A DNA stretch of 56,749 bases from an uncultured Bacteroidales bacterium (GTDB taxonomy: Bacteria; Bacteroidota; Bacteroidia; Bacteroidales; P3): assembly GCA_900318175.1 (NCBI GenBank), contig ONJQ01000016.1, forward strand, positions 1-56,749, written 5' to 3'. The position numbers and the translations under genes were made by a program. Within the stretch, counting starts at the first letter, position 1. Each line of letters starts with the position of its first letter. Below the pieces are notes generated by a model, which made no database searches, was not told the DNA's origin, and was given only the letters and a program-made list of their open reading frames with translations. This document shows, piece after piece, positions 29,101 through 36,775 of this stretch.

Positions 29101-32100
29101 TACCCGTCATCTTGTTCAGCACACCACTCTTTGAATAGTAGCAGTTGTGGTCGATGTGCATGGTGGAAGCATTGTCACCAGGCATATAGTTGAACGCATA
29201 GTTTGTGGTATCGAAGCTGGTGATGACATTGTTCTGGAAGTAGATATTGCTGATGGTATCACCACCCAAGGTGGCGGCTGCCACGTTGACAAATTCCGGC
29301 GAGTTCATACGCACCGAGTTGAAGACAACCTTTACGTAGGAACCGCGGATGATGTTCAGCGGCGTGGTCAACATATTAGTAGTGTTGTCAAACAGCGACA
29401 CAATCATATTGTTGGCAACGATAGAATAATTGTTAGCCGTGCCGTGGATGTCGGAGACACCGATACAGCTTGCACCCTTGGTGGAGTACACCTTGTTGCG
29501 GGTGATGCGGCTACCATTATATATATGTTGTCCCAACACCGTGTAGCTGGCATTGGTGCGCACATCGTAAACCATATTGCTGTCCACCAGCACCCCATCC
29601 TGGTTCACCACACTGATGGCGGTGTTCACCTGTTCTCTGAAAGTGCTAAATTGAATCACGTTGTGTCCAGCGCGGTTATCGGGAGCGTTACCTCTGAATG
29701 CCACGCCAATTTCACTGCCATAGAACATGCAGTTGGTCACCGTCACCGAGTCGGCATCATTCACCATAATCAATGCGTCACCCGACGAAACCACCGTGTT
29801 GCTGTCCACAAACTGGCAGTTCTCAAACAGGCAGTGGTTACTCCCTTCACCCAACTTGGCCAGAACGAGGCATGCGTTGTCAGAGTTTCTGCCGTTGACG
29901 AAACGGATATTGCGGAAATGGATGCCGCGGGCCTGTTCAAGGTTTACCAGCGAGGGAATCCATGTGATGGCACCCTCACCACCGTGAGGCCGGCGGAAAG
30001 TGACCACGCTGTTGGCCGTGGCGGGCTCAAAGGTCACACGGTTGGTAGCCGACGTGCCCGGAATATAGGGGAACGTGGTGACACCATAATTGCCTGCGGG
30101 CATCTTGATGGTCAAGGGGCCGTCAATGCCGCAGCGGCTCAGCACATACAAGCAATTCTCCAACGAGGTGAAGTGGTCCGACGTGCTGTTGCCGATGGTG
30201 CGTACCCCGTGGTAGGGGCCGTCACAAGCGGCAAAGGGAGCGAAGGAGGTGTCGTTGTAGGGTTCATGGTCGCGGAACAGCACATTGTTGACCGTGATGC
30301 TGTCGTCGACCCATGCACGCATGGTGTGATAGCCTACGGTGAACATCTGGTTGTCGTTGAGGTGCACGCGCACACTGTCTCCGCTGTTCAGCACACCCGT
30401 CCAGTCGTGATAGACCGGAGGCTGGTTGTCGATGCGGTACCAGATGCGCACACCGTGCATCGGGCTTACGCCGAAGTTCTTCAGCCACACAACAACAGAG
30501 TCGGTGCCCTGGTTGCAAGGCTGGTCGTAGCTCGGGTATGCCAGTGCCGACACACCGCAGTCGTATATCAACGGCAAATGTTTCGTCTCAAAGAATTGCA
30601 CCCACGGGCGGGTAGGAGCTGTGGTACCTCCGTTAAAATTAGTACTGCTGCCGAAGGGCGAGTCGTTCATTGCGGCATCTTGTCCCTCCACAAAGAGCGT
30701 CATCTTATTGGTCGGGGCGGGGATATGCTTAATAGAAGTAGCCGTCAAGTTAGTGGAATTCTCATACAGAATCTGCACAACCAAATCACTGCCGGCATAG
30801 AAGAACGTATCCTGCAAATTAATCATTTTGTACGAGCCCGGAGCGCACTGCTCCATCAAGAGAGCCGAATCATAGACAATCTGCATCGGTGTGGATACGA
30901 ATGACATGTCTGTCGAAACCACCTGATGGGAATTCGGCATGTTTGCCATTCTAATTTGGAATCGTCTGCGACGCATATTAACAGTGTTGGTGTTAACCAA
31001 GAATTGCATACTCTTGATGTAGCCAGGGCCGTATCCCATTTGGGCCATCGTTGTACTGTCGTAAATGAACTGCGAACGGTTTGTAGCATAACTCGGGAAG
31101 GGTATCAGCACACTATTGGTTTGCGTCCCTCCTGGTCGACTCGTGAAAGTCCTGCCTCGCACACACCTGAAACTAACCCACTGGTTGCTGTTCTTCGGAT
31201 AGTAGGCCGTGTTGTGGTTGGTAGTGGAGTCCTGCACAACTACATGGTATCTAATCACAGTGTCGAACCCAAAGAAAGGAATGCGGCCTTCATACTCATC
31301 TGCCACACCTGTGGGATGGAGGTAGGCACGCTCAACCGTCGAGCTGGAGCCAACCCGGTATTCCACAAAGAGAGAGTCTCTGTTGATGCCTTGAACGACA
31401 GTGGTCGTTGCCTTGAGTTTTATTTTTGCGCCTCGGCTGCTGGGATAGGCCGAGATGTCGGGGAAGGCAAGCATATTGATGGTGGGGGTAACAATGGCCT
31501 GGGTAGAGGCACGGACCTTGATATCATCCACATACCAGCCATCCGTGGCCGTTGCCGATGCCCTTTGGCAAATGCGGAAACGTACCTGCAGTTTCTTATC
31601 GGTCGGAGCTGCTGGATTGATGAACTGCTCCAAATCGAAACGTTCTTTTTTCCACATGGTATTGCTGACCGCGGCGGTACGCCAGTCGAGATAGGAACGC
31701 TGATGGAAGCATCCATCTGACGGGAAATCCGCCGACCCACCATCGGTCATGTTATAGTGCGAACTGTTCAGCGGTATCCAGGTGGTTTGGTTGGGGCGTT
31801 TCACCTCCACATTGGCAATAGAACCACGCTCGGGCGAAGGAACTTGTCCCGGGTTGATAAATGCAATATGCATAAACTCCAACGTGAAGTAACGCAGCGT
31901 TGTATTCGACGTGAAGTCGAGCGTATCCAGCTCAAACCACTCGTCCGTACCCTGCGTGTGGATCAGCTTAATAGCCCTGCTGCCACCAGACACAATAGTC
32001 GTTTGTACCGGAGTCTGAGCGGCATCCTTCGGCGTATAGGTGACCGGGGTGCCCGTCTCAAAGTCCTGGCTGTACATTTCGTAGATTTGTGCGTGCGAAA

Positions 32101-32152
32101 CAAGCGTCGACAACGCAAAAATCAGTCCAACGAGGAAAAATCTTTTCTTCAT
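20159..32152 (-). CDS. Giant T9SS-secreted multidomain surface protein (3,997 aa)
   Basis: Very large extracellular protein, probably a cell-surface adhesin or matrix component. It starts with a signal peptide (MKKRFFLVGLIFALSTLVSHA) and ends with a T9SS type A sorting domain at about 3910-3997 (FILEQNYPNPFDGTTRIEFFLP; final GVYYYGIEYNGQRRMHKMIVK). In order I see a jelly-roll-like N-domain (about 20-220, DFETG), a right-handed beta-helix region (about 680-1035), a lamin-tail-like domain (about 1300-1450), a second beta-helix region (about 2030-2420), a GEVED-type domain (about 2970-3110, IDYNRDGVYDFEGIENI), and many CARDB/Ig-like modules of the pattern D-V-x-x-x-x-I..P..........V.N.G, densest after residue 2550. 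Both beta-helix regions are introduced by a similar module (LxxCGIDGP; LVNAGVDGP), so part of the length arose by internal duplication. Composition is rich in Asn, Thr and Ser. No catalytic motif was recognised. It has its own perfectly spaced promoter. Confidence 0.93.
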   Translation of the reverse strand: MKKRFFLVGLIFALSTLVSHAQIYEMYSQDFETGTPVTYTPKDAAQTPVQTTIVSGGSRAIKLIHTQGTDEWFELDTLDFTSNTTLRYFTLEFMHIAFINPGQVPSPERGSIANVEVKRPNQTTWIPLNSSHYNMTDGGSADFPSDGCFHQRSYLDWRTAAVSNTMWKKERFDLEQFINPAAPTDKKLQVRFRICQRASATATDGWYVDDIKVRASTQAIVTPTINMLAFPDISAYPSSRGAKIKLKATTTVVQGINRDSLFVEYRVGSSSTVERAYLHPTGVADEYEGRIPFFGFDTVIRYHVVVQDSTTNHNTAYYPKNSNQWVSFRCVRGRTFTSRPGGTQTNSVLIPFPSYATNRSQFIYDSTTMAQMGYGPGYIKSMQFLVNTNTVNMRRRRFQIRMANMPNSHQVVSTDMSFVSTPMQIVYDSALLMEQCAPGSYKMINLQDTFFYAGSDLVVQILYENSTNLTATSIKHIPAPTNKMTLFVEGQDAAMNDSPFGSSTNFNGGTTAPTRPWVQFFETKHLPLIYDCGVSALAYPSYDQPCNQGTDSVVVWLKNFGVSPMHGVRIWYRIDNQPPVYHDWTGVLNSGDSVRVHLNDNQMFTVGYHTMRAWVDDSITVNNVLFRDHEPYNDTSFAPFAACDGPYHGVRTIGNSTSDHFTSLENCLYVLSRCGIDGPLTIKMPAGNYGVTTFPYIPGTSATNRVTFEPATANSVVTFRRPHGGEGAITWIPSLVNLEQARGIHFRNIRFVNGRNSDNACLVLAKLGEGSNHCLFENCQFVDSNTVVSSGDALIMVNDADSVTVTNCMFYGSEIGVAFRGNAPDNRAGHNVIQFSTFREQVNTAISVVNQDGVLVDSNMVYDVRTNASYTVLGQHIYNGSRITRNKVYSTKGASCIGVSDIHGTANNYSIVANNMIVSLFDNTTNMLTTPLNIIRGSYVKVVFNSVRMNSPEFVNVAAATLGGDTISNIYFQNNVITSFDTTNYAFNYMPGDNASTMHIDHNCYYSKSGVLNKMTGISYFNLNGWRNAVPGDQGSVSGDPVFTNGSICDLRSFSDLLRNVGTPVPEVTIDMFGSPRNATSPSMGAYEVSVLAIDFSPVEFVTPMPDYCGAPASIPVEVAIRNTGNGTYTYNATTPITVYYSIDNGPLQNFVVSRNCGPMDTIHFLSTRTMALPSGPNNTDKTYNIRWWVKCTLDPDDMNDTAYYTVLSRYAAPAPTAINQNVPYFSTATITPTGGINTWPVNYYTSGNGRVQRSGISWYRSMDDSAAFFYGPSYTTDRLYHDTTFYISQKRNLPLVKITEVQVSRAPTAVGVTNPLPSYMHAQTNFALELTNVGDYPANLEGDSIIILQSNAAAKIWVLPNVTIQPGANLVLQYKSNNTPSDSTRTVFAPSASIATPAYNANFAIIYRDGNGIADAVPFNSVITATSQQAITWGNQQVPASVWQGSAINLAQGACQVTPPVNTPTAGARRISWPTNATNASPTATATLWQVATNATPMHLGETESNLIRYFDNGCDGLRSQVSLHIINRPSVDLMIDNLQMAEGCNLDTAETITVDLHNYGNQDASSFVVNYSLDGGATTVCSDSISGLAAGVLLTHTFSATVNMHRSDDTTFRVLAWIDAPAADSYNVNDTVSGEFLSRYTPEIPIVTTPVTTDYNTRLTLTAGGLNGHTGTIWYDARHDVVDTNQGSYLTPIIYHPDTFYVQTIGLVDDPSTHVGNLATSSNNNFPSPYNPKTRYVKEQYIYTAERINAAGHGAGYISSVSFYLESLGNNVSSFNFSYYNISMGTTTQSTFTNQDFLSGLTPVYSATNLSFNASNIGWVHHKLDTPFYWNGTSNIIVQVVRALDQAGMSGGASTRFTAQPNTVITKQNANTDQTAQANGSRGGNLPDITFGFLEPQGCLGPEAMIRINVTNVPDTDATIVWPASLDTLSLTSCDSLDLSVKIDNHGNSSINNYTLRYSIDGGVWGETTGTANNLPLGYQREVHLLRAMLTPGRHTVTAVIHIPGDSITSNDTIRRTFNIRFCAGNYIVGSCTGSIYPTLAAAIDTLVNAGVDGPVIFELCNQTFEGQVNLNRPISGISATNTVTFRTIPGSAAQAMILHTPTNASNHVLLVENASYITFNNIYFYANYNTGSNNNVFANAIKVNNCESVRFIGCTVRSKKTTGSSTNANLILLGNNNHFITIDSCVLDSGYYAIRTVDNAHSDNINIRENIITDFWFQGINIRNTDTLNIYHDSIRASSPQPSKPLTAIYVANGQRVSIQRNSIYLIDQRNGGKRGIVVNNCKGTNIDRVAIYNNMISLGATATAQLVSSGIWVDSLCRYVNVYYNTASLNCGTKQPTTCSFRCQNSSNVHVLNNIFDNQSQGYAYYVAIDTCVSNSNFNVYYSNAEPNPNTGVRFFAHWGGHDCQTLDTLKLYNSRDNNSKEEVPYFFNQNCLYLTLAQFAGDAQYNPDVTTDVFGKIRPQIPAPTIGAYEFHRVAHSIAIAEIVEPKMPAITTGANPEVFNIETDSIMVRVRFYNNGDAPERNVTWYAYTSDVFPQPRSETRTIDLLPLRTLLEDSVMLPSPIGIIDTQKVVVVLQMPAGVTDNHPQDNIDTAEVFLYPAYDLQLVSIALDSTVNPLHCRMYQVPLRYTIRNVGKKDFPADFQFNLGYDYYAQQSGSQTLPSFPNIPGANSLDVRSFGALLPVGITTEIVNTADSLIQPNLYPTGYIGDITIKLRGFIHHQYDQKPLTDTTNYINITSNHTPEMPIPHDTMVDYGTYANFWATQNANRTIRWHRDTVSGNFFYNGNNNYGRSTHWSSTPQYFHDSVYYLSCLSTRNCTSYYSQINVGINPPLNYDVSISEVRSPRGSGRVYLEKDTVTLRVANYGSQPISNIPIAFKFMNANGRVTYLEVHDTVRATIPGRIGDNVSYYDFSFDTALLQIGQPLTSVNFTLDAWVYHPDDQQRGNDTLRYVHNFRSLSEAIYDSINRYAPSGVEGFDISRVSFNELDNIMPDMIGYDNLWLGNYNPNQAEIPTLFVRRGTHDTLTVEVANNMDEMDSSTAASLCIVIDYNRDGVYDFEGIENITKSTGGLTVYGAKVRSRREFKMPYTIPDAAHYGYMRMLVWVDADSTAYMNGGIHRAAAHTNGQMQQYLLFVQEDVELDSVDAALTRVVSPRNNIVTGNEHYVNIMLANKGRSVLTSANISYNFNDYNNPEQAGVIHWTGNLEPGMSTVVRLDSINFYEGTTDLLCFVNVDGDTFHTTNNYLHYRYHRFYVVQPRFIDSFDQDINKWYIPAGYNAYTRNYFERGIPAKSNISSAYSQPNALVTSCTETIVTGKRGNRSVAYTPIINLRLIKADTIEFLLSKNMAEGSFLKIQYKNYEKRWVTLDDMGARWSAPREQNPSWYDEQDGWTGNTQPGEYTRVVLATKPNSGDFWQDLQFRFVYTTPTTTSASASFGDGVAIDNFKLGRQQRDIDVGVTAITYPVAPQFGQTVYPRVIIHNYGYDSISNFIVSYIPYGSYLSREAHCEQGISPLGDIEFEFPDPFIITSNYPDTFQLKAFTDVQLDVYKDNDTTVSTFGLAPLAHDLFLHELLSPLTSAVAGDSLDITLRLRNFGQHEIEDCDVFYVYNNGDTIAEHIHFPDYLGRNFASNEYFNYTFKHRERATMGVMDLVTWCKYSNDVYLYNDTISRQIVGMSSIVDVRATAGIIDTRDQTKIRMGIVVDNVGARVVNDFEVGCYWDRDPAKTQRVVFHRAEGLPAGGHAVVYIVDTLSGRSAPWEYLTVWVNVPDDVNPRNDTSSIVTPLSVDISYKKIQIEENRTDSCRVRAVIYNGGVIPYVNLLTLFATIDGKKIETTMPKYSWQLDPGHTIHRDFIDKNTGNIIKIPKKPNREYKGVGTMRQSNPDDNPSNDETTIIEVVNYFEGVPLAEDADFILEQNYPNPFDGTTRIEFFLPYGGKARFFVNDLVGRTLYESTAVYEQGRNTISFNKDGLSAGVYYYGIEYNGQRRMHKMIVK

Positions 32153-32242
32153 ATTTACACTATTATTATTATTTCATATACAATTATTTACATGCCGAAA
32201 AACGCCACATTTTTAGGTTCAAATGTGGATTCTTCGAGCCTA

Positions 32243-32272
32243 CAAATTTACGAATAAAATCCGATTCATCAA
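32243..32272 (-). promoter_or_regulatory. Promoter of the giant surface-protein gene (minus strand)
   Basis: On the minus strand: TTG (32272-32270), exactly 19 nt, then TAAATTTG (32250-32243). The predicted leader is about 85 nt and contains an 8-bp hairpin (32205-32212 with 32221-32228) followed on the transcript by CGTTTTT. Confidence 0.8.
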
Positions 32273-32507
32273 CTTTTTTTTCTTCATGACCTACTTATTT
32301 TATAAAAGGCACCTTTTCGGCATCACTTTCCGCAACATCAAACCCACACAACCGACGCACCTCTTCCACACAATGCAATACCGGTTTTCCATATAGAGTG
32401 TTTGCCCCCGTTTTGGATACCCCCCAAAGCCATATTTTTATATTTTTTTAACGAGTTTCCCTTGCATTATGGCCTATTTCCGGAACGGCGAAGCCCATTC
32501 AGCAACG

Positions 32508-32543
32508 GAGCGGCGGCGCAGCCTTCAGGCTGCGCCGCCGCTC
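32508..32543. repeat. 36-bp perfect GC-rich palindromic hairpin
   Basis: Sixteen uninterrupted base pairs, GAGCGGCGGCGCAGCC (32508-32523) with its exact complement at 32528-32543, loop TTCA. No T-tract on either side, so it does not look like an ordinary intrinsic terminator. Confidence 0.85.
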
Positions 32544-32609
32544 ACAAGTAGGGGGGCCGTTTCACTCCCCCTTCCCTATCTTTTAGGCTTGGCGCTCTCC
32601 ATCTCCACC

Positions 32610-32730
32610 CTTTCTTCGCTCCTTCCCGTTCTCTTCGCCCTCCCTTGTTGTATCATTTATCCAATGAACCTTAGAGAAATGAGGAACAAATGTTAGAGAA
32701 CTGAGGAATAACGAGCGAAGGAAGAGCTAT
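32610..32730 (+). repeat. Dispersed intergenic repeat, copy C (B/C subfamily)
   Basis: Contains ATTTATCCAATGAA and a 29-nt block at 32676-32704 that differs from copy B at one base, then GAGCGAAGGAAGAGC 11 nt after AGAGAA. The outer sequences CTTCGCTC (within 32614-32622) and GAGCGAAG (32713-32720) are inverted copies of each other, suggesting terminal inverted repeats. Confidence 0.75.
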
Positions 32731-32815
32731 GATGGCCTTTTCCAACAAAATGGCCGGAATGGTGGCGGGGCTGACCGAATAGGTTTCTAACCCCGCCGAG
32801 GATTGGAACCAGTCC

Positions 32816-33634
32816 TTAACGGCGCTGGCGCAGAACCTCGTACATGAACACTCCCGCTGCCACCGAGACGTTGAGCGACTGCACCTGGCCCATGATGGGC
32901 AGCTTGGCCTTGACGTCGCACAGTTTGAGGAGTTCCGGGCTGATGCCCGTCTCCTCGGCACCCATAATCAGCAGTGTGGGCTGGGTGAAATCGACATCCA
33001 GATAGGATGCTGCACCCTTCTCCGTGGCCGCCACCACCTGCATGCCGCATTGGCGGGCAAGGTTGAGCACGGTTTTAAGGTTGCTCTCGCGGCATACGGG
33101 CAACCGCAGCAAAGCCCCTGACGAGGTTTTCACGGCATCGTTGCCGATCTGTGCGCTGCCGTGGTCCGGGACGATAACGGCATCGGCACCGGCACACTCA
33201 GCAGTGCGGACTATGGCGCCGAAATTGCGCACATCGGTCACATGGTCCAACATCAGCACCAGCGGCACCTTGCCGCCCTCCATCAAGGCAGGGATGAGTT
33301 CCAACGCTTTGTGGAAAACGATGGGCGAGATGAGGGCCACCACACCCTGGTGGTTGCCTTTGGCCAGACGGTTGAGCTTCTCGACGGGTACAAACTGGTA
33401 GGGGATGCCCTTGTCGCGGATGCGGCTCTTCAAGTCGGAGGAGAGGGCACCGCTAAGCCCGTTCTGCAACAGGATGCGGTCTATATGGGTGTTGCCATCG
33501 ATGGCTTCAATCACCGGGCGGAGGCCGTAGATGGCTGTCGAGCCCTGGGAAGCGCCATCGGCTGGGGCGGAGGTCTGTTTCTTCTGTATCATAGCGGGTT
33601 GTAAAGATTGCTTAGGGTTAAACGGATGGGTCAT
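32816..33634 (-). CDS. rlmB: 23S rRNA Gm2251 2'-O-methyltransferase (TrmH/SpoU family)
   Basis: A 272-residue SPOUT-class RNA ribose methyltransferase. SpoU motif 1 ([20 protein letters not shown]), motif 2 ([12 protein letters not shown]) and motif 3 ([18 protein letters not shown]) are all present and form the knotted AdoMet site. The N-terminal substrate-binding domain (about 30-100) starts at [12 protein letters not shown], as in RlmB, which favours RlmB over TrmH; the first 30 residues are a low-complexity tail. ATG 33634 overlaps the upstream lolD stop (ATGA). Last gene of the hutI-lolD-rlmB run. Confidence 0.9.
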   Translation of the reverse strand: MTHPFNPKQSLQPAMIQKKQTSAPADGASQGSTAIYGLRPVIEAIDGNTHIDRILLQNGLSGALSSDLKSRIRDKGIPYQFVPVEKLNRLAKGNHQGVVALISPIVFHKALELIPALMEGGKVPLVLMLDHVTDVRNFGAIVRTAECAGADAVIVPDHGSAQIGNDAVKTSSGALLRLPVCRESNLKTVLNLARQCGMQVVAATEKGAASYLDVDFTQPTLLIMGAEETGISPELLKLCDVKAKLPIMGQVQSLNVSVAAGVFMYEVLRQRR

Positions 33635-34293
33635 TCGGATGGCTGCACCACAGCTCCGTCGCGGAGCATGATTTGGCGGTCGGACTTCTGTGCCAAAGCC
33701 ATGTTATGGGTAACGATGACAAAGGTCTGACGATACTGATCACGCAGTTGGAAGAAAAGGTCGTGAAGCTCGGCGGCATGACGGGTGTCGAGGTTGCCTG
33801 AGGGCTCGTCGGCAAGAATCACAGCGGGATGGTTGATCAACGCGCGTGCCACGGCAAAGCGCTGCTGTTCACCGCCCGAGAGTTGGGCGGGCTTGTGCGT
33901 GGCACGGGATGCGACGTTGAGGAATTGGAGCAGCTTCATGGCCTCTTCGGAGGCTTCGGCCATGCTGCGCCCGGCAATGAGGGCGGGCATACAGACGTTC
34001 TCCAACGCCGTGAATTCGGGCAGGAGATTGTGGAATTGGAACACAAAGCCCACATTCTGGTTGCGGAAACTGGAAAGAGCTTTCTCGTCGAGGCCAATCA
34101 CGTCGACATCGTCGTAGTAGATGTGACCGCTGTCCGGACGCAGCAGGGTGCCAAGCAGTTGCAGCAGGGTCGTCTTGCCAGCGCCGGAGGCACCCACAAT
34201 GCTCACCACCTCGCCCTGGCCGATGCTGAGACTGATGTCACGCAACACTTGGAGCGAGCCGAAGGACTTGTTGAGGTGTTCTACCTTTATCAT
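33631..34293 (-). CDS. lolD: LolD-type ABC transporter ATPase
   Basis: A 220-residue ATP-binding subunit of the MacB/LolD family. Walker A GASGAGKT (34-41), signature [15 protein letters not shown], Walker [13 protein letters not shown] and the switch His in VIVTHNM are intact. LolD works with the LolC/E permease to release lipoproteins from the inner membrane; no such permease is adjacent, which is common for Bacteroidota where lolD is often detached. FtsE- or MacB-like roles are the alternatives. Coupled by ATGA overlaps to hutI upstream and rlmB downstream. Confidence 0.85.
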   Translation of the reverse strand: MIKVEHLNKSFGSLQVLRDISLSIGQGEVVSIVGASGAGKTTLLQLLGTLLRPDSGHIYYDDVDVIGLDEKALSSFRNQNVGFVFQFHNLLPEFTALENVCMPALIAGRSMAEASEEAMKLLQFLNVASRATHKPAQLSGGEQQRFAVARALINHPAVILADEPSGNLDTRHAAELHDLFFQLRDQYRQTFVIVTHNMALAQKSDRQIMLRDGAVVQPSE

Positions 34294-35525
34294 ACCTCTT
34301 TGCCGTTAAGGAAGGTGCGGGCCACCTTGTTCTCGCCGTAGGCGTAGGGGAGGTACTCGTAGGTGGGTATCGGGGTTGTGATGTAGAAGTTGGCACGCTT
34401 GCCCACGGCAATGGAGCCAAGCACATCGCTCACACCCATGGCGTAGCCGCTGTTGATGGTGGTGGCGTTGATGGCCTCCTCGGGGAGCATGCGGTAGTTG
34501 ACACAGGCAAAGGTGACGATGAGCTGCATATTGCCTGAGGGCGACGAGCCTGGGTTATAGTCTGAAGCCATGGCCACGGGAAGACCGGCCTCCATCATGC
34601 GGCGCACGGGGGCATGCTGCATGTTGAGGAAAAAGGCTGCGCCGGGCAGGACGGTGGGCATGGTCTCACTGCTAAGCAAGCACTGGATCTCCTCTTCGCC
34701 GGTATACTCCAAATGGTCGCAGGAGAGTGCGTTGTATTTGACTGCACATTGAATGCCGCCGCTGCAAGCCATCTCGTTGGCGTGGATTTTGGGGCGCATG
34801 CCATAGCGGGCACCGGCTTCGAGCATACGCTCGGTGTCCTCGACGGTAAAGAAGCCGGCATCGCAAAAGACGTCTATGTAGTCTGCCAACCCTTCGGCTG
34901 CGGCCTGCGGAATCATCTGGTCGATGACCAGATCGACGAATTTCTCTTGACGGCCACGGTACTCCATGGGGATGCCATGGGCGCCAAGAAGGGTGCTCTT
35001 GATGGTGAGGGGGCTGTTCTCCTTCAGTCGGCGGATGACGCGGAGCATTTTGAGCTCGGCCTCGGGTGTCATGCCGTAGCCGGACTTGATTTCCACTGCA
35101 CCGGTACCGAAACGGATGATTTGCTCAAGGCGGGCCATGGCGTCGTCGTAGAGCTGCTGCTCGGAGGCCTCCTGCACCCGTTTGGCGCTATTCAGAATGC
35201 CGCCGCCACGTTTGGCTATCTCATCGTATGAAAGGCCGCGAATCTTGTCGATGTACTCAATCTCACGGCTGCCAGCGTAGACCAGATGGGTGTGGGAGTC
35301 GCAGAAAGAGGGAAACACCATGCGGCCAGTGGCGTCCACCTCCTTGTCGAAAGACTGCTCTTTCAATTCGGACATGGGGCCGAAAGCGGCAATCTTGTCG
35401 TCCTCGACAATGAGGTAGGCATTCTTAACGGTCTCCATCTGGGCCATATCCTTGCCGCAGACGCGGAGCTTGGGCTGGCGTTCCACCTGCACCAACTCCT
35501 TGATATTCTTAATCAGGGTTCTCAT
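34290..35525 (-). CDS. hutI: Imidazolonepropionase
   Basis: Third enzyme of histidine degradation; hydrolyses 4-imidazolone-5-propionate to N-formimino-L-glutamate. The 411-residue amidohydrolase has the metal ligands H78 and H80 ([11 protein letters not shown]), the substrate-contact region [21 protein letters not shown], a further ligand in [11 protein letters not shown] and [15 protein letters not shown] for the catalytic Asp. Length matches the family. The other hut genes (hutH, hutU, ftcD) are absent from the window, so this gene is detached from its pathway; its stop overlaps lolD by four bases. No clear promoter was found in the 98 nt upstream. Confidence 0.95.
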   Translation of the reverse strand: MRTLIKNIKELVQVERQPKLRVCGKDMAQMETVKNAYLIVEDDKIAAFGPMSELKEQSFDKEVDATGRMVFPSFCDSHTHLVYAGSREIEYIDKIRGLSYDEIAKRGGGILNSAKRVQEASEQQLYDDAMARLEQIIRFGTGAVEIKSGYGMTPEAELKMLRVIRRLKENSPLTIKSTLLGAHGIPMEYRGRQEKFVDLVIDQMIPQAAAEGLADYIDVFCDAGFFTVEDTERMLEAGARYGMRPKIHANEMACSGGIQCAVKYNALSCDHLEYTGEEEIQCLLSSETMPTVLPGAAFFLNMQHAPVRRMMEAGLPVAMASDYNPGSSPSGNMQLIVTFACVNYRMLPEEAINATTINSGYAMGVSDVLGSIAVGKRANFYITTPIPTYEYLPYAYGENKVARTFLNGKEV

Positions 35526-35623
35526 ATTGATAGTTTTGTTTCGTTTCTATGGGATTGGCAATTCTTTTTTTACTCTTTTGAAGGGAGGGATAGAGAGGTT
35601 AGGGATAATAGTTTTTATAGGGT

Positions 35624-36652
35624 TTAGAGGTTCAATTGTTGCTGTTGGCCGGAGGTTTTGATTTTGCCAAGGTGCTGGTAGGCGAGCGGCGTGGCTTCGC
35701 GTCCGCGGGGGGTGCGCTGCAGGTAGCCTTCCTGTATGAGATAGGGCTCGTAGACCTCCTCAACGGTGCCGGCATCCTCGCCCACGGCGGTGGCAATGTT
35801 GTTGACCCCTACGGGGCCTCCGCGGAACTTGTCGATGATGGTGTTGAGAATCTTCAGGTCCATCTCGTCAAGGCCGTTGCTGTCCACATTGAGGGCGCGG
35901 AGGGCATAGCGGGCAATGTCGAGGGTAATGGTGCCGTCGCCCTTGACCTGTGCAAAGTCCCTCACGCGGCGCAAAAGAAGGTTGGCAATACGGGGAGTGC
36001 CACGGCTGCGACGGGCAATCTCGAAAGCGGACTCGGAGGTAATCTTCACCTGCAGCAGTGCGGCTGAACGGTTGACGATATGCGACAATGTGTCGGCATC
36101 ATAATACTGCAAGCGGCAATTGATGCCAAAACGGGCACGCAAAGGGGCCGTGAGCATGCCGGAGCGGGTGGTGGCGCCAATCAGGGTGAAGGGCTTGAGG
36201 TTGAGCTGCACACTGCGCGCCGCCGGACCGGACTCGATGAGTATGTCAATCTTATAATCCTCCATGGCGGAGTAGAGATACTCTTCCACCACGGGCGATA
36301 GGCGGTGAATCTCGTCGATAAAGAGGACATCGTTGGTGTCGAGGGAGGTAAGCATACCAGCCAGATCGCCGGGCTTGTCGAGCACGGGGCCGGAAGTCAT
36401 TTTGATGTTCACTCCCAGCTCGTTGGCAATGATATAGGAGAGGGTGGTCTTGCCCAGACCTGGAGGACCATGGAAGAGGACGTGGTCCAGCGGTTCGCCG
36501 CGCTGCTTGGCAGCACCGACAAAGACACGGAGGTTGTCGAGCACCTGCTGCTGACCGGCAAAACTATCAAAACCCTTAGGGCGCAAAGCACGCTCTACCT
36601 CGCGTTCCTGAGTGGTCTGGCTGTGGCCTGTAGCATCTAAATTTGCGTTCAT
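35624..36652 (-). CDS. ruvB: Holliday junction branch-migration helicase RuvB
   Basis: The AAA+ motor of RuvAB that drives branch migration at Holliday junctions. The 342-residue product has Walker [10 protein letters not shown], Walker [11 protein letters not shown], sensor 1 ([10 protein letters not shown]), the arginine finger (APLRARFG) and the C-terminal winged-helix domain ([33 protein letters not shown]). Preceded by a minus-strand -7 box 21 nt upstream of ATG 36652. ruvA and ruvC are not in the window. Confidence 0.98.
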   Translation of the reverse strand: MNANLDATGHSQTTQEREVERALRPKGFDSFAGQQQVLDNLRVFVGAAKQRGEPLDHVLFHGPPGLGKTTLSYIIANELGVNIKMTSGPVLDKPGDLAGMLTSLDTNDVLFIDEIHRLSPVVEEYLYSAMEDYKIDILIESGPAARSVQLNLKPFTLIGATTRSGMLTAPLRARFGINCRLQYYDADTLSHIVNRSAALLQVKITSESAFEIARRSRGTPRIANLLLRRVRDFAQVKGDGTITLDIARYALRALNVDSNGLDEMDLKILNTIIDKFRGGPVGVNNIATAVGEDAGTVEEVYEPYLIQEGYLQRTPRGREATPLAYQHLGKIKTSGQQQQLNL

Positions 36653-36673
36653 TCAAAATATCCTTTGAGTGTG

Positions 36674-36681
36674 CAAAAATA
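36674..36681 (-). promoter_or_regulatory. -7 box for ruvB (minus strand)
   Basis: Reads TATTTTTG followed by C on the minus strand. The -33 position carries ATG instead of TTG. Predicted leader about 16 nt. Confidence 0.6.
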
Positions 36682-36775
36682 CAAAAAAAATGGCACATAA
36701 CATTTTTTCTTCTTCCAATAATAATAAAATAGGTGCAACCCCGTTACTGAGAGAAGAAATAAAAAAATAGCAACA

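Larger units (their letters stand above)
32273..32815. other. Intergenic region upstream of the giant gene
   Basis: About 540 bp without a credible gene; the only plus-strand frame (32469-32696) has no family features and runs through the hairpin and repeat. It holds A/T-rich DNA (32300-32460), a perfect GC-rich palindrome (32508-32543), copy C of the dispersed repeat, and a 7-bp GGCGGGG/CCCCGCC inverted repeat (32764-32770 with 32791-32797) that may help end the rlmB transcript. Confidence 0.6.

Noticed and set aside
29147-30904. 585-codon open frame on the plus strand
   Set aside because: Antisense to the giant gene with no recognisable protein pattern.
32469-32696. 75-codon open frame upstream of the giant gene
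   Set aside because: It reads through the GC palindrome and repeat copy C; no start signal or protein features.
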